From NCBI GenBank assembly GCA_035500675.1, contig DATJXA010000039.1, positions 1 to 6,434 of the forward strand: 6,434 nucleotides of DNA. The letters run 5' to 3'. This document shows, one piece after another, positions 6,280-6,434 of this stretch (its first letter is position 1; each line of letters begins with the position of its first letter). Below the pieces are notes generated by a model. It had not been told where the DNA came from. It saw nothing but the letters and a program-made list of their open reading frames with translations, and did not search any database. The position numbers were made by a program, and so were the translations under genes. The DNA comes from JAGVPT01 sp035500675. Lineage in GTDB: Bacteria > Bacteroidota > Ignavibacteria > UBA10030 > UBA8401.

Positions 6280-6434
6280 ATGAAAATTCACGAATACCAA
6301 GGGAAGGAAATTCTCAGGAAATTCAACGTGGCGATGCCCGATGGAGCCGTCGCATTTTCCGTCGATGAGGCAGTTGAAGTTGCGAAACGGCTCGGAGGCA
6401 ACGTTTGGGTAGTGAAGGCGCAAATTCATGCGGG
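6280..6434 (+). CDS. sucC: Succinyl-CoA synthetase beta subunit, 3' truncated by window
   Basis: The first 51 codons are present and the frame runs off the right edge. The N terminus MKIHEYQGKEILRKFNV followed by GNVWVVKAQIHAG closely matches the start of the ADP-forming succinyl-CoA synthetase beta subunit (E. coli begins MNLHEYQAKQL and has WVVKCQVHAGG). The segment is the start of the ATP-grasp domain; the lysine in VVKAQ is in the nucleotide-binding region. The enzyme converts succinyl-CoA to succinate with formation of ATP (or GTP) in the TCA cycle, together with the alpha subunit SucD, often encoded next door and here beyond the window. The start is set by the strong TAAGGAG five bases upstream. 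The upstream dehydrogenase feeds glutamate toward 2-oxoglutarate and the TCA cycle, but the 101-base gap leaves co-transcription open. Confidence 0.93.
   Translation, partial: MKIHEYQGKEILRKFNVAMPDGAVAFSVDEAVEVAKRLGGNVWVVKAQIHA

Noticed and set aside
6187..6429. 80-codon open frame on the - strand opposite sucC
   Set aside because: It lies opposite the sucC start and its ribosome site, with no recognisable protein features; a shadow frame.
1..6434. Mobile elements, CRISPR array, tRNA or rRNA genes
   Set aside because: Read on both strands, there are no spaced direct repeats, no transposase or integrase motifs and no tRNA-like or rRNA-like stretches; nearly the whole window is coding.

Overview
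The window is a gene-dense bacterial segment with every gene on the + strand and roughly balanced base composition by eye. It holds four complete genes and two cut by the window edges. The DUF4922 protein, the SpoIID-like protein and the AmpG-like permease resemble versions I associate with Bacteroidota and their relatives (FCB group). A member of that group, perhaps an Ignavibacteria- or Chlorobi-like lineage, is my best guess. This is inferred from protein character only; no rRNA or other marker is present.

Region 1 (1-3524) looks like one transcription unit. It starts with the 3' part of a GalT/GDP-hexose-phosphorylase-like (DUF4922) protein that is open to the left edge. A SpoIID/LytB-domain protein follows 24 bases later, and a 12-helix AmpG-type major facilitator permease starts 5 bases after that. 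Region 2 (3525-3665) is a short gap with a nested inverted repeat and a weak promoter-like sequence. Region 3 (3666-4592) encodes a BadF/N-acetylglucosamine-kinase family sugar kinase. Together the four genes suggest salvage of cell-wall amino sugars: import of muropeptide or amino-sugar fragments (permease), cleavage of glycan strands (SpoIID domain), phosphorylation of the free amino sugar (kinase), and a nucleotidyl or phosphorolytic step (DUF4922). The family assignments are well supported. The joint pathway is inference, and the absence of a signal peptide on the SpoIID-like protein is its most unusual point.

Region 4 (4622-6434) is central metabolism. A complete RocA/PruA-type L-glutamate-gamma-semialdehyde dehydrogenase (proline to glutamate) is followed, after a 101-base gap with a good ribosome binding site, by the first 51 codons of sucC (succinyl-CoA synthetase beta subunit). 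No tRNA, rRNA, CRISPR array or mobile element is visible, and no gap between genes exceeds about 140 bases.
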